Positions 28,602 through 40,688 of a stretch of DNA of 64,000 nt are shown here, in pieces. The first letter of the stretch is position 1. Every line of letters begins with the position of its first letter. The DNA is from Diospyros lotus (lineage: Eukaryota; Streptophyta; Magnoliopsida; Ericales; Ebenaceae), in the NCBI RefSeq assembly GCF_014633365.1, contig NC_068352.1, forward strand, positions 19,439,310 through 19,503,309, read 5' to 3'. Under the pieces are notes generated by a model. The model ran no database searches, was not told the origin of the DNA, and saw only the letters and a program-made list of their open reading frames with translations. Position numbers and translations under genes: made by a program.

Positions 28602-31289
28602 TGTAATGACTCGTTAGGGAGTCTAAGCGTTTTCGGGTATTTTATTTTGGGCTCAAAATTTTTGCTTTAGTTAATTGAAAATTGAAAATATTTTTTTTTG
28701 GAATAAAGTGTAAGTGAAAATAAGAATTTGGAAGCCCATTCAAATGAGATTTAAAAATGTGGGAAAAGTCCAAATGAATTGGGCCATTAAGATGTGTTTA
28801 GAATTTTAATTGTGAATGAAGGGGATTGGGCTTTGGGATTGAGTTAGGCCTAAGTGTAAAGTTGATACAAATAAGTGAATGTTGAAAGAAGAACCATTGG
28901 GCCTTAATTTAGTGGGTATAGTTTATTTGAGATATATTAATGGGTTGGGCTTGAGCCTATTTGCAAATAATGATTGAAATTTAATATGAATTTGAAATAA
29001 AATGTAAAATATCTAAAATAGGTTAATGAATGTTTATGCATGGTTAAAAGGTAAGGGCAGATGTGTAATTCCACAATTGGGTTGAATAAAGAATATGGGA
29101 AAAGAAAAGTAGAAAATAGAAAATGCCAATAGTGCCCTTAGACCTTTGTTTGATCGTTGTTAGGGTGAGGGGCAGTTAAGTAATTTTCCATGGGATGCAG
29201 GGGGCAGACCTACAGCCCTCTCTTTATCCCCTCTGTTATGCCGAGGATTTCCTCTTTGGTGCATCATTTCCAACATCCAACGTCCTTCATCTGTTTTCTC
29301 TCATTTTTCATCTTCGTCTAGGACTTTATCTTAAGCTTCTTCTTATTCGTCTTCTTATTCTTCTTCTTCTTCTTCCTCCTTCCTTGCTTCTTCTTCTCTA
29401 TGCTGCGTTTTGGGCTGATAGGAGCTTTAGTGGAAGTGAGGAAACGGGTGATTCTTCTTCACCCTTCATTAACATGCAAGTTCTCCTTCTTGCACCACTC
29501 TTTTATTTTCATGCAAGTTCTCTTATACATTCTTTATTATAGTGCAAGTTTCCTTGACTTTCCTCTTTTCTCTTTTATGCAAGTTCTCTTGCACAACTCT
29601 CACTCTCGTGGAAACCTTGTTAGTTGTCATTTTACCTTATTGTTTGCTTATATTTATAAATTTATCTACATATACATTCTATTGTGCTCCTTCCTATAAT
29701 GGTTATTGAATCCTCTACTTGATGGTTTTCTTTTTATGGGTCTTATTGAGTTTCAAATGGGGCCTATGTCACTCTATATCCTCTTCCAGTGGATGGCATT
29801 TTTTATTAGGGATGGATACAAACCTTATTCGTTCTATATCCAAAAAGCTACGTTAAATGCATATAAAAATAAACACATATCCATATGAATAGTAGAAGCC
29901 TTATCCGAATAACTATTTTTCCATATCTGAATAACCCCCAAAATCCCATCTGATTCGGATGCCCAAGGCACCATATCTGATAGATCACAATAGCAGCAAC
30001 TTCAAGCTCAATTTTGACCTTGATGAAGCCAGAATCTCTCAAAACTCAAAACATGAAAGTTGTAGATAATCTTATTTTCATTCCTTAACATCTTGAATCA
30101 TCTCAACCGGAGCTCGGATGAGAGAGTTATGCCTTGATTACCAAATGATGTTGAAACTACCCAGAATAGTCTCATCCAAATATATATCAAACTCATTCGA
30201 ATGAGTTCCTCCCACATCCGGATGAATTTCATGTAAGTTGATCAAATTATACTGATTTTTGTCTAACATTTGAATGCTACAGTGCCCTCATCCGAATGAA
30301 TTTCTTTATCATTCGAAGGTGTTAGAAATCATCCGAATGTGCCTCTCAAATTTGTGGTTTACTGTAGCAAATATGACCATGCTTCATTCTTTTAAGTATA
30401 TCTCCTTATGATGATATCCGATTTAAGATCCGTTTCATTCATTGGAAACTAGACTTCATAAGCTTCGATTCGATGTACTATTTGAATGATTTGGTTACAT
30501 TTTGAGCCCGTAACAACCCGATTAATTTTTGATGAGAAATTTGTAGCTTACTGTCTTTGTGCAATCTGACCACATGGTATTCTTTGGCCTATAACTTTCT
30601 GTTCCCATCTCCAAATTGAGATCCGCTTGTTGGAATGTAAGCTAGACATCCTAGGATTCATTTTTATATATTACCTACATTATTTGGCTTCATATTGAGT
30701 CCGTAATGGCCCATCAATCTTGGAAAAAAATATGAAATTTTACTATTTTGAATTCTGCATCATTGTAATCTTTGTGAAATAACTTTTTGTGGTTAATTCT
30801 AATTGTGAATCTGTTTGTTGTTCCCAAAACTAGAGTTCTTGAACTTAAATTTCAATTTTTTTGGGGGGCAATTGATCAAATATCGAATCTAAATCAGTCC
30901 ATTGAAATCACCCAAAGATCTAAAAATTTAAGGAATCCTTGATATATAACTCTTTTTGGGTTGCCATTTTTTCTTATGGTTGAGCTATGAGCATGAATGT
31001 AAGTCAATGCATACTAGAACTTTGGAGAGGCTTATAATTAAATGAGTTTTATTTTGTTAATTCACACTAGAGCTTCTTATTTATTTTGTACGGCTTTTGA
31101 GCCTAGATTTATGAGGTATTGGAATTGTAAATTAATCTTACTTAAGTTTCTGTTGTTAGTAATGAAATGAATTGTTCGTTTTAATATGATCTTGTTCTAT
31201 ATCATCACTGTGACGAATTCCTTTCAAATATCCTATGCTCGCAGGAATATTCGAGAGTGAGCCCTTATAGTAAAACTGTCGAGGTATAA
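28602..31289 (+). mobile_element. Solo LTR, about 2.69 kb, inside the hAT transposase
   Basis: It starts TGTAATGACTCGTTAGGG at 28602 and ends near TCGAGGTATAA at 31289. The hAT reading frame stops at its left edge and resumes at its right edge, which defines the insert. Flanks GAAAA (28597-28601) and GAAAG (31290-31294) are a target duplication with one mismatch. The right end lacks the canonical CA, so the exact border may be off by a few bases. No coding frame remains inside. Long LTR and TGTAATGAC start suggest gypsy (inference). It carries a TTC-rich tract at 29330-29400 and a motif array at 29950-30345. Confidence 0.7.
29950..30345. repeat. Cluster of CATTCGAATG / CATCCGAATG motifs within the LTR
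   Basis: Variants of the palindrome CATTCGAATG recur: GATTCGGATG near 29952, CTCATCCAAAT near 30173, CTCATTCGAATGAG near 30192, CACATCCGGATG near 30211, CTCATCCGAATGAA near 30289, ATCATTCGAAGG near 30311 and AATCATCCGAATG near 30329. The spacing is irregular and the sequence is non-coding. Confidence 0.7.
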
Positions 31290-31674
31290 GAAAGTCATTG
31301 ATTAGGCCAAGAGTTTGACAATCTTCATTTATGAACACCATAAGACCTTGTTCTTAATGAGGTCATTTACGAAGAAGAGGGATATAGTGAGACCAGGAGT
31401 CACTAGATTCGCTTATTCTTTCCTGACTCTATAGAGTTTGATAGAGAAAAAAGCTCAAATGAGGACAATGTTTACCAGCTTTGAATGGGAGGAGTGCAAA
31501 TGGTCTAAGACTGTTAAAAGGAAAACAACCTATGCTACTATGATGAGCATTACTTTTAGGAATGGTGTGACTGTATGCTTTAAGATTTTTGCATATTTGG
31601 TGAAGGTGCTTCGAATTGTTGATGTGGATATAAAGCCTTATATAGGCTTTTTATGTGGAGAGATTGAGCAATCA
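31290..31674 (+). pseudogene. hAT transposase, middle part
   Basis: The frame interrupted at 28601 continues here: KSLTIFIYEHHKTLFLMRS (about 31312-31368), then DIVRPGVTRFA and, from 31438, KKAQMRTMFTSFEWEECKWS through VTVCFKIFAYLVKVLRIVD to GEIEQS. These are the conserved central blocks of hAT transposases (RPGVTRFA, FWEECKWS-like, KVLRIVD). In-frame stops at about 31303 and 31429 confirm decay. It ends at 31674, where the gypsy element begins. Confidence 0.9.
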
Positions 31675-32429
31675 TGATGAGATCAATGGAGTTGTAAAAG
31701 ATGCCAAAGATCCTCTAAGCCTACAAGGAGGTCCAATCACTAGAGCAAAGGCAAAGAAAATGAGAGAGACTCAATGGGCTAATTGAAGACATTAAAGACA
31801 TTCAAGCCAAACAAGGCTTTAGCGATGCATCTATCAATTGGAAGACAACAACTGGAAGTCAAGCCTATATCCATTTAATCAGCATGCTAGCCCATTAGAA
31901 GATGACACGTGGCATCCAAGCTTATGTCCATGTGTAGTTGGCCAACAAAATAGTTGTTTAATTTGTAATTTTAATTTGTTAAATTGTATTATGGAGAGAG
32001 AGGAGGCTAGCCATTAAGGTAGTGGGGTAAGTGTGACTGGTAGTTATTGAGCATTTAGGTAGTGGGTAGTTATTGAATTAATGGGTAGTTATTTCAGGTT
32101 GGTAGTTATTTCAGATTTGTTTTTCTATTTAAAGGGAATTGTAAACACTTCAAAAGGTTGGTTAATTTCATGTTTCTTGAAAGGAGAATTTTCCCACTTG
32201 GCTTTTCCAAGAACTCTAAGACTTATCAAGATTGTTCCAATCTTGTGGCGTCTAATTTCCAAGACTTATCACTCCTAATTTCTTTTCTCTTATTCTGGAG
32301 TGTGGCGTCTATATCATTCTTTTCCTTATTTTGTTTTGTTTGCTTGAATCTGGTTTAGCTTTCTTAGGATGATGTTCCTTTTGTTCATGGGCTTTTAAAT
32401 GCAACCAAAGGGAACTTCGTATGCTCGCA
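31675..32429 (+). mobile_element. 5' LTR of the gypsy element, carrying pol C-terminus-like coding sequence
   Basis: It runs from TGATGAGATC to ATGCTCGCA, just before the primer-binding site. The first 130 bp read DAKDPLSLQGGPITRAKAKK and more, a motif normally found at the very C-terminus of gypsy pol. A frameshift follows near 31765. The phrase GGTAGTTATT is repeated four times between 32039 and 32112. If the 3' LTR overlaps the end of pol, its copy at the 5' end carries the same coding tail, which explains the otherwise misplaced motif. Confidence 0.65.
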
Positions 32430-32436
32430 TTAGTTT

Positions 32437-32450
32437 TGGTATCAAAGCTC
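32437..32450 (+). other. Primer-binding site, initiator-tRNA-Met type
   Basis: TGGTATCAAAGCTC follows the 5' LTR by seven bases and precedes gag, matching the TGGTATCAGAGC primer site of plant LTR retrotransposons with one change. Confidence 0.8.
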
Positions 32451-33342
32451 GGTTCTAAATTAGGTTTAGAATCACATTAAAGAAAAAAAAAATTCAAGTT
32501 GTTGGAATCTGTTAATTTCTAGATTCTGATTAGGTTGCATTCTTTCTATTTCCTTTATTCTTGTTGTTTTTTTCTAACTAGATAAAAATTTCATTTTGTG
32601 TTCTTCTTTTAATTTTGTTTTCGTTGGTTCCTGTTTTTTTCATCCTTGTTGTACTTCTTTTTCCGTTCCTTGATTTGTGGCTATACTTCAATTCTTCCAC
32701 TGGTATTGCATCCTTTGATTTTGTGAACTCTAATCACCTTCATTGTTTTCGTTTGTGTGAATCAACTAAATCCACACAACTATACATAAAGAGGTGCTGG
32801 ATTTCAAGAATCAAAACCATATTCAAGTAGTGGAATTTTTGTGCTTATAAAAAAAAAAAAAAAGAGTTTCAGTCAAGCACGTAAAAAGAAGAAGAAGAAG
32901 AAGAAGAAAACATACACAAAAAATCAGTGGGTACATAGCATTTCAACACACAGCCAAAGTTTACTTTCCCCCTAATTCATACAAGGCTTTGGAGACTTTG
33001 ACAAATCTGGTTGTTTTTTCAATTTTCTAAATTCATCAATTGTGATTAAATTCTGTGTTCAAAATTTACTCAATTATGTGTTCCTTGTTTCAATCTAACT
33101 CGGTTTATACTCTTTGCAAATTGGGTTGCCCATAGATTTAACTTTCTTGATTATAGTTGTTGAGTTCTTTTAAGAGCTAATTGAGAAAGTTGAGTGGTAA
33201 AAGGCAAGAGTGTGAGCTTATTAAAAGAAAAAGTCAATAAAGAGTGCTATACACGAGGGTTGAGTGAATCAAACAAATTGAGAGAAAACATGTGAGGGAG
33301 TGCTTGTGAGGTTATATCTAAATTTTTATGCAGGTTCCTAAC

Positions 33343-33692
33343 ATGGACCCAAAAGAGAAAGGAGTTAGAGAAGAGTGGAGTAGTGACAATTCATTTATGA
33401 TCCAAGCAATGCAACAACACTTTGAACGCCTCAATGTTATGTTTGGAGAATTGACTGACCGAATAGAAAGAATAGAAAAGCGAGAAGTTGGCCCAACTAA
33501 TAGAGAAGATGACCTAGACTTTGATGATCAATCTACTTTGCCTAGATTCAGCCACAGATTTGGAAGAAGAAATGTGAGGAGGCCGAGAACTCTAGACCGA
33601 GACGAAGAGTTTGAATTTGAGGATCAAGCCACAAACAGATTGGGTAATGAACGGGCTAACAGATTTGGTGGGAGGAATCCGAGGCGAAGGGA
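33343..33692 (+). pseudogene. Gypsy gag, N-terminal part
   Basis: The ATG at 33343 opens a charged, Arg- and Glu-rich frame: MDPKEKGVREEW, a short coiled-coil-like stretch HFERLNVMFGELTDRIERIE, then a run rich in RRN and RRP. This is the usual N-terminus of plant gypsy gag. It breaks at 33692 where a solo LTR is inserted. Taking out the LTR and one AGGGA restores the frame into the segment at 35143. Confidence 0.8.
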
Positions 33693-35137
33693 TGTTGGAA
33701 ATGTATGCCCTAAAGACATGTTTTGTTTAATTTATGGCAATGATGTTTCTTTTATTCAGTTCAAGTGATGGGTCGTTCTTCACAGTTAGACATGAATCAT
33801 GGGTACTTAATAAGCAAGAAAAATATTACTCTTGATCTTTTGATAGAACTGGGCATTCTATCATGATAAGATCATTGTGCAATAGATCCTAATGAAGGAT
33901 GGCTTGCCTTAGCCAGTAAACAGTCCGTTTACTCTAATTGTACAAGCGCATTTGGAATGCGTAGAGTGGACCTGTGATAGAAGCTAATGACAAAGTACTA
34001 ATTATCATGGAGCTAGTCTATCACTGCTACTACGTGGACGAGTACTCTAATACTTGAGTATTAGTTGGTGGTCTAGTGAACGTAGAGCTATATTCTTAGA
34101 TTCATTGTAGGTGAGGTCTATCAAAGATCAATATCCTTTTGAGTTGGGAGTATGGTTTCTAATTAGCTAAGACAGACTAATACAAGATAGTTTCTGTGAT
34201 TCACCCCCTTGTGATTGTCCAAGAATAATCAAATAATCCAGGGCCCTGGGAACGTGACTTAAGAGTGTGTGCTTTTGGGTAGCTCCCAGTGATAAGCAAG
34301 TACATTCGAGTAGTCACGGATTATTGGACTAGTGATCTAAGGATGGTAGAAATCATTTAGAGAGATGTTAGTACATTATTCCTTTCTAAATGATGGGTGT
34401 TACGCAGAAGGGTATTTTCGTCATTACACTAGTAGGTCAAAGACATGGCATATGCAAAATTATTCGTGGGGTCAGTGTTTCCATATGGTGATAGTTGGGA
34501 CACTTAGAATGACAAAATATAGCTACTAGGTAGCAGGGATATTTTGGTCATTTTAGTAGCCGTGAATAATTTGTCTTTTGGTCCCCGGGGTAGCTCGATG
34601 TAACTCATGTATTTTTTAATACATTTAGCTTGTTAGGTGAATTACATTGAGAGAGAATTATTTTATTCAGGATGGTCCATAATTAATTGGGTTAGAATAA
34701 AATAATAGTTCATTAGTTTAATTAATTAAATTGGGCTAACCCAATTAGAAAATTAATTAAATAGACTTGGCCCATTAGGGTTTGGCCCACTAGGGTTTTA
34801 ACCCTAGGGTTCTCCCTATATATATCTCTCTTTGGTTGTTTTTTCATCCAATGTCGTTTTTGCTCTTCTTCACCGAAGGGAGGCCACGAGTTCGAGTCAT
34901 ATTTCGGAAGACCGAAAAGAGAGCCTCCAAGTTTTGATGCGAAGGAGCCGAAAGATCGTAGGACAACCGTCGTCTCCACCACGCGCAGTAGCTCCCGCTC
35001 ATCCTGCTCCTATCGCTCCATTCCTACCGGTAATCCGCCGTAAAAGTAAGTCTCCTAGATTCTAATCAATACGAGGAACGGTTTTGATTTTAAACCGCTT
35101 CCGTTGCATGCTATGTTTCCTCGTTTATGATCCTTCA
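33693..35137 (+). mobile_element. Solo LTR, copia-type, 1445 bp, in gag
   Basis: TGTTGGAAATGTATGCCC opens the element and TTCA closes it, flanked by perfect AGGGA duplications (33688-33692 and 35138-35142). The gag frame is continuous across the empty site. The start phrase is a common copia LTR start in plants (family memory). No internal sequence remains. The GC-richer segment 34900-35070 contains a short open frame with no recognisable domain. Confidence 0.9.
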
Positions 35138-35142
35138 AGGGA

Positions 35143-36198
35143 TACCTATGATCATGACTTTGGGAGTATTAAAATGAATATTCCCTTATTTCAAGGAAAT
35201 AATGATTCAGAAGCCTACTTGGAGTGGGAAAAGAAAGTGGAACTTGTGTTTGACTGTCACAACTACTCTGAAGACAAAAAGGTAAAACTTGCTGCTGTTG
35301 AATTTACTGATTATGCTATAATTTGGTGGGATCAAGTTGTTTTTTGAATAGGAGGAGAAACCGTGAACGGCCCGTGGACACTTGGGAACAAATGAAGTCA
35401 ATCATGAGAAAGAGATTTATTCCAAGTCATTACTATCGAGACTTGTACCAGCAGTTACAAGGCCTCACTCAAGGTGCCCGAAGTATGGAGGATTACCACA
35501 AGGAAATGGAGATTGCCATGATTTGAGCCAATGTGGAGGAAGATAGGGAGGAAACCATGGCTAGGTTTTTACAAGGGCTAAACAGAGACATTGCCAATGT
35601 GGTAGAGTTACAACATTATGTTGAGCTAGAGGATATGGTACACATGGCCATGAAAGTTCAGAGACAGCTCAAAAGAAAAGGTGTTATATGGGTGGGACAG
35701 ATTTTGGGTTCATCCTCAACTTGGAAGAAAAAGGGAGGAAAAGATAGATCTTAAAACCAAATTCGAGCCTAAGCCTTACAAGGGCAAGAAAGTGGGTCCT
35801 AGCAAGGAGAAAGGTACTTATGAACCTCAATCTAATAGAAATCGGGATATAAAATGTTTTAAGTGTTTAAGCAAGGGATATATTGCATCTCAATGTCCAA
35901 ACAAGAGGATAATGGTTTTAAGGAGCAATGGAGAGGTTGAAACTGAAAGTGAGACAGAGGCTGAATCTTTACCACTAATGGATGAGAGTGATGGAGAAGA
36001 GCATCCCATGAATGGAGTCATTTTGGTGACAAGGAGAGCTTTAAACTTGCAGGCAAGAGAAGAGAATGAGGTGCAACATGATAACATTTTTCACACAAGG
36101 TGCCACATCAAAGAAAGAGTGTGTAGAATGATTATTGATGGAGGAAGTTGTACCAATGTAGCTAGCAAGGAATTGGTGGAGAAGTTGAATTTTCCAAC
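35143..36198 (+). pseudogene. Gypsy gag C-terminal part, zinc knuckle and protease start
   Basis: The retrotransposon gag domain reads NIPLFQGNNDSEAYLEWEKK, then in a second frame YRDLYQQLQGLTQGARSMED, with frameshifts near 35345 and 35690 and a stop at 35525. The knuckle at 35854-35895 is Cys-x2-Cys-x4-Tyr-x4-Cys; the usual His is Tyr, so it would bind zinc poorly. An acidic linker leads to the protease motif IIDGGSCTNVAS at about 36128-36165. The frame is cut at 36198 by a solo LTR. Confidence 0.88.
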
Positions 36199-38917
36199 TG
36201 TAAGCACCCCCGCCTGGATATCCTAACCACCCGGACTACTCGAATGGGAGCACCTGCAGGAGGAGAAAGAAAGTAACACAACACAAAAACCACCCTGGCA
36301 TGCATACACAAGAATGAAAACAACGGAAGCGAAGCTATAAATACATGCATGCACTACGGGTACTCCGCTAGCACAACGGACACGCGAAAAATAAATATAT
36401 ATATAGACTTCTGTGCCGACATACACGAGACAAGAGGAATGACTTGGTATAGTAAAAATAGTAGAGTAAATTCTACTTAACCATCAGAGTTGACAGAGAC
36501 TGACGGGACTACCTATACACTATACCGACTCTGCCGCGAGATGCTGACTCCCTTGCCCATGACCTACGCTGCCACTACCTGGAATGATGGAAAGCAAAGT
36601 GAGTTGAGAGACTCATCAAGCATATAGAATGAAAGGATGAAGGCTGAACATATCCAATAAATTCTCCCCAGAACACCAGCCCCCAAGCACACACAAGCCA
36701 TGAAATGCACAACACAGTATAAAAGTGTAAATAAAGCACATATCGGTCATTGGGGCTCACACAAGACACACGGCACCCAAGTCCCGTACTAACCTGTCGT
36801 TGCCTGGAAAGGCAACATGTATCTCCACAAACCAGTGCGCGCCATCCTGGGTCGGTGCTCCCGTCACCTGTGTGTCCGTGTCGGTACTCCCGACACTCGA
36901 GCCATAGGCTCCCTCAGAACGGTCCTCCCATCCAAGAATTGATAACTACCAGTAACCATGCAATGCACATAAAAATGCAATGGCATAGTGAGCATCAACG
37001 TGATACACTGGCGCCCATACATCCAGGCATCAGGCCATGCTCCGCCCACATAATAAACCACACGAGATGCATATGCCCATGCTGGATGCAACCTATCCAA
37101 GTTAGAATGTCCGTATCCAAGCATACTCAGTAAATGAATATCCCCACATGCAACCCATACCCATGTGCATATTAAACTATGAACGGTAATACAGTATATC
37201 AAACCGTGTAATATATCACATACTGGCAGAGCTAACCAGCAGTGTCCGGCCCCAGTCATCGGTCAGTGACTAGGAGTGTCCGCTTGACGGTCCATATCAG
37301 AGCCGTACAATAGTCTACCCCAACGTCACCAAACAGCCGACCCCTGCCCCATTGCTCAATAGCTCAACCGAACCATAAATAAACCCGATAAAATTGTAAA
37401 TAAACCTGCATGTCTAGGAACCTAGTCCCCAAGCTGGGTTCGGCATTATTCCGAAATGAGTGGGGGCGGTACGAACCCCCGCAGGCTCATAACAAATAAA
37501 ACTCTAGAAATCTCGGATTTAATTTAAATTAAGACAAATGAATAATAACTCAAGAAATAATGCTAGGCGCCGAATTAAAGTAAGGGAGGAGACAAAATAC
37601 AATAAACCACGAAGTCTCTCACAGGAATTAAAGAACACGAGAAGAGGGTTAGGAGCTTGTCTTTACAGGGCCGTTTCTTGCCTTTTTTGCACTCCCCCTG
37701 TGAAGTAAAACGTTTCCTAACAATTAATAAAATCATAATTTACATTAAGCAAATCTAATCGTGAAATATAAATAATTTAGCCGTATAGAATCCCACATAG
37801 GCACATCACAAATAAAATCTCACTGAGTCCTATATTTAATTTAAATTAAATCATGCCAATAACATTCTCAATTTATATAATTAATACGTGACACCGAAAC
37901 GAATTAAGGGAAGGCGTGGGATTCATAAAATGAAAAAAAGATCGCAAGGGTAGAGGGAGCTTGCCTCATTTAGGTTGATTACAACATTTTTACGTTTGAA
38001 TGCCACCAAAATAATACACGCTGTAAAATAAAATAACTTTCAAAATTAACAAAATAGGACCCAAAATAAATTCCAACCGTACAGAATGATTAGTACTAGT
38101 TTCTCTACTTACCTGGCTGATTTAAACTACAATAAAACTTGATTAAAACCCCAATTTCTCCTTCATTTCCACCATTTCCAGCGCTGGTTTGCGTTTCTTC
38201 TTCTCTGTAATTACACCTCACTGTTGCTGCCTCGTTTGTTGAAGAAATCGGCATTAAATTGGCCAAAACAAGCGACTAGAACGCGGCCACCGCCTCCAGC
38301 CCAAAACGGCACCGTTTTGGGTGCCTCATTGCTGGAAAATTCCAGCCTTATTCAAAAATCAGCCGCGCGCCTACAGGAATCGATCCCAGCCTCTCCACGT
38401 GCACATGCACATTATCAAACCATCTAAGCCACATGCCTATTTGCTATATATGCTGCAACCATTAATTATAAGCTATTGTTTAGAGGACTGTCTTACTCAA
38501 AAACATGATTCCACCTACCATGTGTATGCTCCACCACTTGGCTGCCACAACCGTTGTTATATAATGGCACAATATTTAAATTTATTCTAGTTAAGTATCT
38601 AATTTTTAAATAATTTAATTAATTACATTTAATTTCTTATTTTCTCAAATAATATAAATAAATATTTTTCTTAAATCTCCAAATACCCAAATAAATTAAT
38701 ATTTCCTTTTAACCTATAAATATTCAATAATCACCACAAATACGATAATTAATAATGATTAACAATTTTTAAATAATTTAATTAATTACTTTTAATTCCC
38801 TATTTTCCTCAATACCATATAAATAAATACTTTCTCTTAATTCCTCAAATATTTCATAATGTCCTCAAACACCGGTTTGAATAATTATTATTTATTATCA
38901 AATTTCAAGATATTACA
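36199..38917 (-). mobile_element. Solo LTR, 2.72 kb, copy B of the three-copy family
   Basis: Same orientation and layout as copy A, beginning TGTAAGCACCCCCGCCTGG and ending TATTACA. Perfect CCAAC duplications flank it (36194-36198 and 38918-38922), and the protease frame resumes after the right one. It contains an extra stretch at about 38640-38880 with AT-rich near-repeats, which accounts for the slightly greater length. No coding frame. Confidence 0.92.
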
Positions 38918-38922
38918 CCAAC

Positions 38923-39636
38923 TCAAACACATCCCAGCCATACAAGCTACAATGGCTAAATGATTGTGGTGAGATTAAGGTAAATAAACAAGTGCTAGTT
39001 TTATTTTCCATTGGTAGATATTGTGACGAGGTTCTTTGTGATGTTGTGCCAATGCAAGCTGGTCATATCCTCTTAGGGAGGCTATGGCAGTTTGATAGAC
39101 AGGTCAAGCATGATGGATACTCTTTTGTAATGAATGGAAAGTTCGTTACCCTTGTACCCTTGACACCCCAACAAATATATGAAGATCAGATGAGGGTTAA
39201 AAAAAAGAATGAAAAGAAAAGAGGGAGTGAGAATGAGGGAAATAAAAAAGAGGAAGAACAAAAGAGTAAGGAAGAAGATAGTGAATTTGAGAGGATTCAA
39301 AAGGAGAGAAATTCGAAGAGAAGAAAGAAGGTTGAAAAAAAATAACAATGAAAGTAAAAAGGAAAGAAATTCAGAGAGTGAAAAGGGAAAAATAGAGAGA
39401 AAAAAAAAAGGGAAGTTTTTATGCAAAAGAGGGAGATGTGAGGAGTGCTTTTTATGCTAGGCAGCCTATGTTTGTATTATTGTACAAAGCGGCTTGCTTA
39501 AATACTAATGAATTTGACTTTTCTTTGCCTAGTGTTGTTAAATCTCTTTTGCAGGAGTTTGAGACGTCTTTCCCAATGATATTCCAAGTGGTTTGCCACC
39601 TTTGAGGGGAATAGAGCATCAAATAGATTTCATCCA
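38923..39636 (+). pseudogene. Gypsy protease C-terminus, linker and start of reverse transcriptase
   Basis: After the LTR the frame gives the protease C-terminal block VVPMQAGHILLGRLWQFDRQ, then a very basic and acidic linker of mostly Lys and Glu, then FSLPSVVKSLLQEFE at about 39520-39560, the first block of gypsy RT, and, in a shifted frame, LPPLRGIEHQIDFI. The sequence stops there. The usual P in GRPWQ is L. Stop codons and a frameshift near 39460-39600 confirm decay. Confidence 0.85.
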
Positions 39637-40688
39637 AAAGAAGATATTAAGGAGGCCTTAAATAATCTCGAGAAGAATTATCAACCTATTATGGAGATTA
39701 TTGAAGCAAGGGTGAAAGATAGGCTAAATAGTCCACTGCATTTTGCTACCTTTTGAATCCCTACTACTTTTCAAGAATATGGATATACAACTTGATAATA
39801 AAGTGATGGATGAATTTTTTAATTGCGTGGAGATGTTTTATGATGGTGAATTACAAGACCATGTTATAAATGTTGAGTTGCCAAAGTATACTCGTAAAGA
39901 GAGAGCTTTTGAAAAATCGTGGGTAGCTCAAGGGTGTGTGAAAAATGATGACAATCATAATCCAAGTATAAAATTTCTTTAATCCTTTCTATTGTGTATT
40001 AGTATATAAATTTATTTACTTTATACTTGTTTGACCTATGTAATTATATGGTGGATGACTTATGAAAATTAACCTCCAAACTTGCAATGAATGAGAAGAA
40101 GGATTCTTTTGTTAACCACTAGTTCATTTAATTGTGAAAGAAATTGAAGCATTTTTGAAGGGGTTAGTGTATATTTTAAAATATTTTTAATATTTTAATT
40201 TTATTATCTTTATGAATTATATTTACTTAATATCCTTATCTACTTATCATTTATATTGGTATTGCTTTATTTTATTTATGTAGATACATACGAAAAAAAG
40301 ACATATATTGGACGCGAATTGATTGAACAATCTAATCTATGTCCAATTTAATGTGAAATTGATGAACAAGCAAAAAAAAAGAAGAAGTAAATGAATGTTG
40401 ATGTGCTACTTCCTAGTAATGCTAGTAATGCACAAGAATGGATCGTTGATGGAGGAGATAATGAAGAAGTTGAGTCTGATACAAGGCTCTCTTGGGAAGT
40501 GGTTGGTGAAACATCTGGAGTAGACAAGATGCTTCAACCTTGAAGAAGTTCTAATGTGAAAGAGTTTCATGAAGATGATTTTTAATTAGAAGAAAATGAA
40601 CAAGAAATCAATGAATTTGATTTTGAGTCCGATGAACATTGTGTGTTGGAAGAATATGAAGAGGAAGAAGTCCAATTAGATAATTAGA
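39637..40688 (+). pseudogene. hAT transposase, 3' part with dimerisation domain
   Basis: The transposase resumes with EDIKEALNNLEKNYQPIMEI and, after a frameshift near 39745, VMDEFFNCVEMFYDGELQDH. Near 40050-40170 a decayed segment reads WWMTYEN and SFNCERN, the hATC dimerisation motif (normally W-x-CERNWS-F). A probable intron of about 120 bp follows, and the last exon from about 40283 gives KKRHILDAN and NNLIYVQFNVKL, then an acidic tail (NEEVESDTRLSWEVVGE) ending near 40688. Several stops are present. Confidence 0.85.

Larger units (their letters stand above)
31675..39636 (+). mobile_element. Ty3/gypsy retrotransposon, 3'-truncated, inserted in the hAT transposase
   Basis: Order of parts: 5' LTR (31675-32429), primer-binding site (32437-32450), leader, gag (33343-33692 and 35143 onward), zinc knuckle, protease, then the beginning of reverse transcriptase, where it stops abruptly at about 39636. 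Everything after the first RT block, including integrase and the 3' LTR, is missing. The hAT frame resumes directly after it. No target duplication is visible, as expected if the 3' end was lost by deletion. It hosts two solo LTRs (33693-35137 and 36199-38917). The polyprotein style fits a chromovirus-like gypsy lineage (family knowledge). Confidence 0.85.

Noticed and set aside
39082..39426. Minus-strand Phe/Leu-rich frame resembling a membrane protein
   Set aside because: It is the antisense of the Lys/Glu-rich linker of the gypsy polyprotein.
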